Source: Neobacillus drentensis NBRC 102427 (lineage in GTDB: Bacteria; Bacillota; Bacilli; Bacillales; Cytobacillaceae). From it: a stretch of 45,371 nt of DNA. This document shows, one piece after another, positions 44,628 to 45,371 of the stretch; positions within the stretch are counted from its first letter, which is position 1; each line of letters opens with the position of its first letter. A program made the position numbers and the translations under genes. Location: assembly GCF_001591445.1 (NCBI RefSeq), contig NZ_BCUX01000041.1, forward strand, positions 1 through 45,371, in the 5' to 3' direction. The notes under the pieces are model-generated. The model did not search any database and had not been told where the DNA came from. It worked only from the letters and a program-made list of their open reading frames with translations.

Positions 44628-44713
44628 CAGGCGGATAGGCTAACCCTTTCGAATCCCAAACTTAAATATGATAAAATAAATTACATAAGATCTTGAGTAA
44701 GGAGGCAAACACA

Positions 44714-45151
44714 TTGCAGCGCATTTTATTTGTATGTACAGGAAATACATGTAGGAGTCCTATGGCCGAAGCAATTTTGAAAAATAAACAAATTGACAGG
44801 GTCGAGGTGCGGTCAGCAGGAATCTATGCTGCGAACGGCAGTGAGGCTTCCACTCATGCGAAAAAGGTGTTGGAGGACAATGGGATTGCACACAATCACC
44901 GCTCCAGCTTGTTAACCCGTGCCGAGGTCGAATGGGCCGACGTCATCCTCACGATGACATTCTCACATAAGATGGCCATTCTGCAGCAATACCCGCAGAT
45001 GGGGCAAAAAGTATTTACTTTAAAGGAATACAGCGATGAAGGCTCAGGTTCAGATGTGGTCGACCCTTACGGTGGAAGCCTAGCAATGTACGAAGAAACT
45101 TTTCGTGAACTAAATGGATTAATTGACAAAGCGATTGGAAAACTAAAGTAA
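44714..45151 (+). CDS. ywlE: Protein arginine phosphatase YwlE
   Basis: A 145-residue protein with the low-molecular-weight phosphatase fold. The P-loop CTGNTCRSP starts at Cys8, with Arg14. The Thr at position 12 marks arginine-phosphate specificity as opposed to tyrosine. The general acid Asp is in VVDPYGG near 118. It reverses McsB phosphoarginine marks that send proteins to ClpCP. The TTG at 44714 is chosen because AAGGAGG (44699-44705) is 8 bases upstream and the product then begins MQRILFVCTGNTC. A longer frame from 44693 lacks a ribosome site. Confidence 0.93.
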   Translation: MQRILFVCTGNTCRSPMAEAILKNKQIDRVEVRSAGIYAANGSEASTHAKKVLEDNGIAHNHRSSLLTRAEVEWADVILTMTFSHKMAILQQYPQMGQKVFTLKEYSDEGSGSDVVDPYGGSLAMYEETFRELNGLIDKAIGKLK

Positions 45152-45154
45152 CTC

Positions 45155-45190
45155 AGGCTCTCTTTTTTGAAAAGAGGGCTTTTATTTTTA
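45155..45190 (+). terminator. Terminator after ywlE
   Basis: AGGCTCTCTTTT pairs with AAAAGAGGGCTT around a short loop, followed by a T-rich tract. Confidence 0.85.
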
Positions 45191-45246
45191 TATAGGGTTC
45201 CGTTTTGAGATATCTTGTCCTTAGTCGAGTAACCAGTAAATGTAAA

Positions 45247-45371
45247 ATAAGCGGAGATTTTCCGGTAAAATGCAAAATGGTGCTTGTTTCGGGGTATATA
45301 AGCGGAGGTTTTCCGGCTATGCAAAGAAAAATCTTCCCTTTTCGAATTTTTCGAGTAAATAGGCGGAATCT
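45247..45371. repeat. ATAAGCGGA repeat array at the window end
   Basis: ATAAGCGGAGATTTTCCGG begins at 45247, a close copy at 45298 (51 bp on) and a partial ATAGGCGGAATCT at 45359 (61 bp on), cut by the window end. They are inverted relative to the 8773-8958 array. The last copy contains the GGCGGAATC core seen at 35648. No gene is seen in 45152-45371. Confidence 0.75.

Overview
The window is a stretch of core chromosome from an endospore-forming member of the Bacillaceae, most like a Bacillus or Neobacillus-type organism. Gene order follows the Bacillus subtilis ywfO-to-ywlE segment closely: ywfO, ywgA, ywhB, ywhC, ywhD, pbpG, speE-speB, ywiB-argS, uvsE, clsB, fadF, acdA, rpoE, pyrG, ywjG, spo0F, fbaA, murA, glpX, rho, rpmE, tdk, prfA-prmC, spoIIR, ywlB, ywlC, mntP, ywlE. 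Spo0F, SpoIIR, PbpG, an SspH-type spore protein and a YhcN-like lipoprotein mark a spore former. No rRNA or tRNA gene, complete insertion sequence, prophage or CRISPR array was seen.

Layout: 1-4100 holds small conserved genes and a membrane metalloprotease. 4101-9036 holds a sporulation penicillin-binding protein and spermidine synthesis (speE, speB), with repeat arrays in the gaps. 9037-13678 holds ywiB-argS, sspH, uvsE and clsB. 13853-24779 is a fatty-acid and branched-chain acyl-CoA degradation block (fadF, mmgA, mmgB, mmgC, acdA, a TetR regulator and the fused isobutyryl-CoA mutase icmF). It interrupts what is fadF-acdA-rpoE in B. subtilis. 25322-34810 holds rpoE, pyrG (with a CTP-sensing leader), spo0F, fbaA, murA, glpX, rho and rpmE. 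34918-38642 holds tdk, a sporulation-type lipoprotein and a TetR/MFS efflux pair that looks like a local insertion. 38825-45151 holds release factor 1 and its methylase, spoIIR, ywlB, ywlC, mntP and ywlE.

Working together: fadF, mmgABC, acdA and icmF should oxidise acyl-CoAs and isomerise isobutyryl-CoA to butyryl-CoA. A FadR-like operator lies in the fadF promoter and a cre-like site lies before mmgA. speE and speB make spermidine by way of agmatine. prfA-prmC make and methylate RF1. spo0F, spoIIR, pbpG and sspH act at successive stages of sporulation.

The unusual content is mostly repeats. (i) A 13-bp core, GGTGTCAGGCACC, is scattered through the window. It forms 43-bp hairpin terminators, a 36-bp tandem array, and an in-frame 39-bp-periodic expansion inside prmC that adds about 30 residues to the methylase. 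(ii) Six copies of a GGCGGAAT core occur at exactly 21-bp spacing before the lipoprotein gene. (iii) Five 52-bp units lie between speE and speB. (iv) A dispersed element whose long form (about 150 bp) could fold into a long hairpin occurs in several gaps. (v) A dense DnaA-box cluster covers the end of ywlB, the gap and the start of ywlC. (vi) Three evenly spaced palindromic operators surround the TetR/MFS promoter. No wholly new multi-gene system was recognised. The repeat biology is the best candidate for something undescribed.
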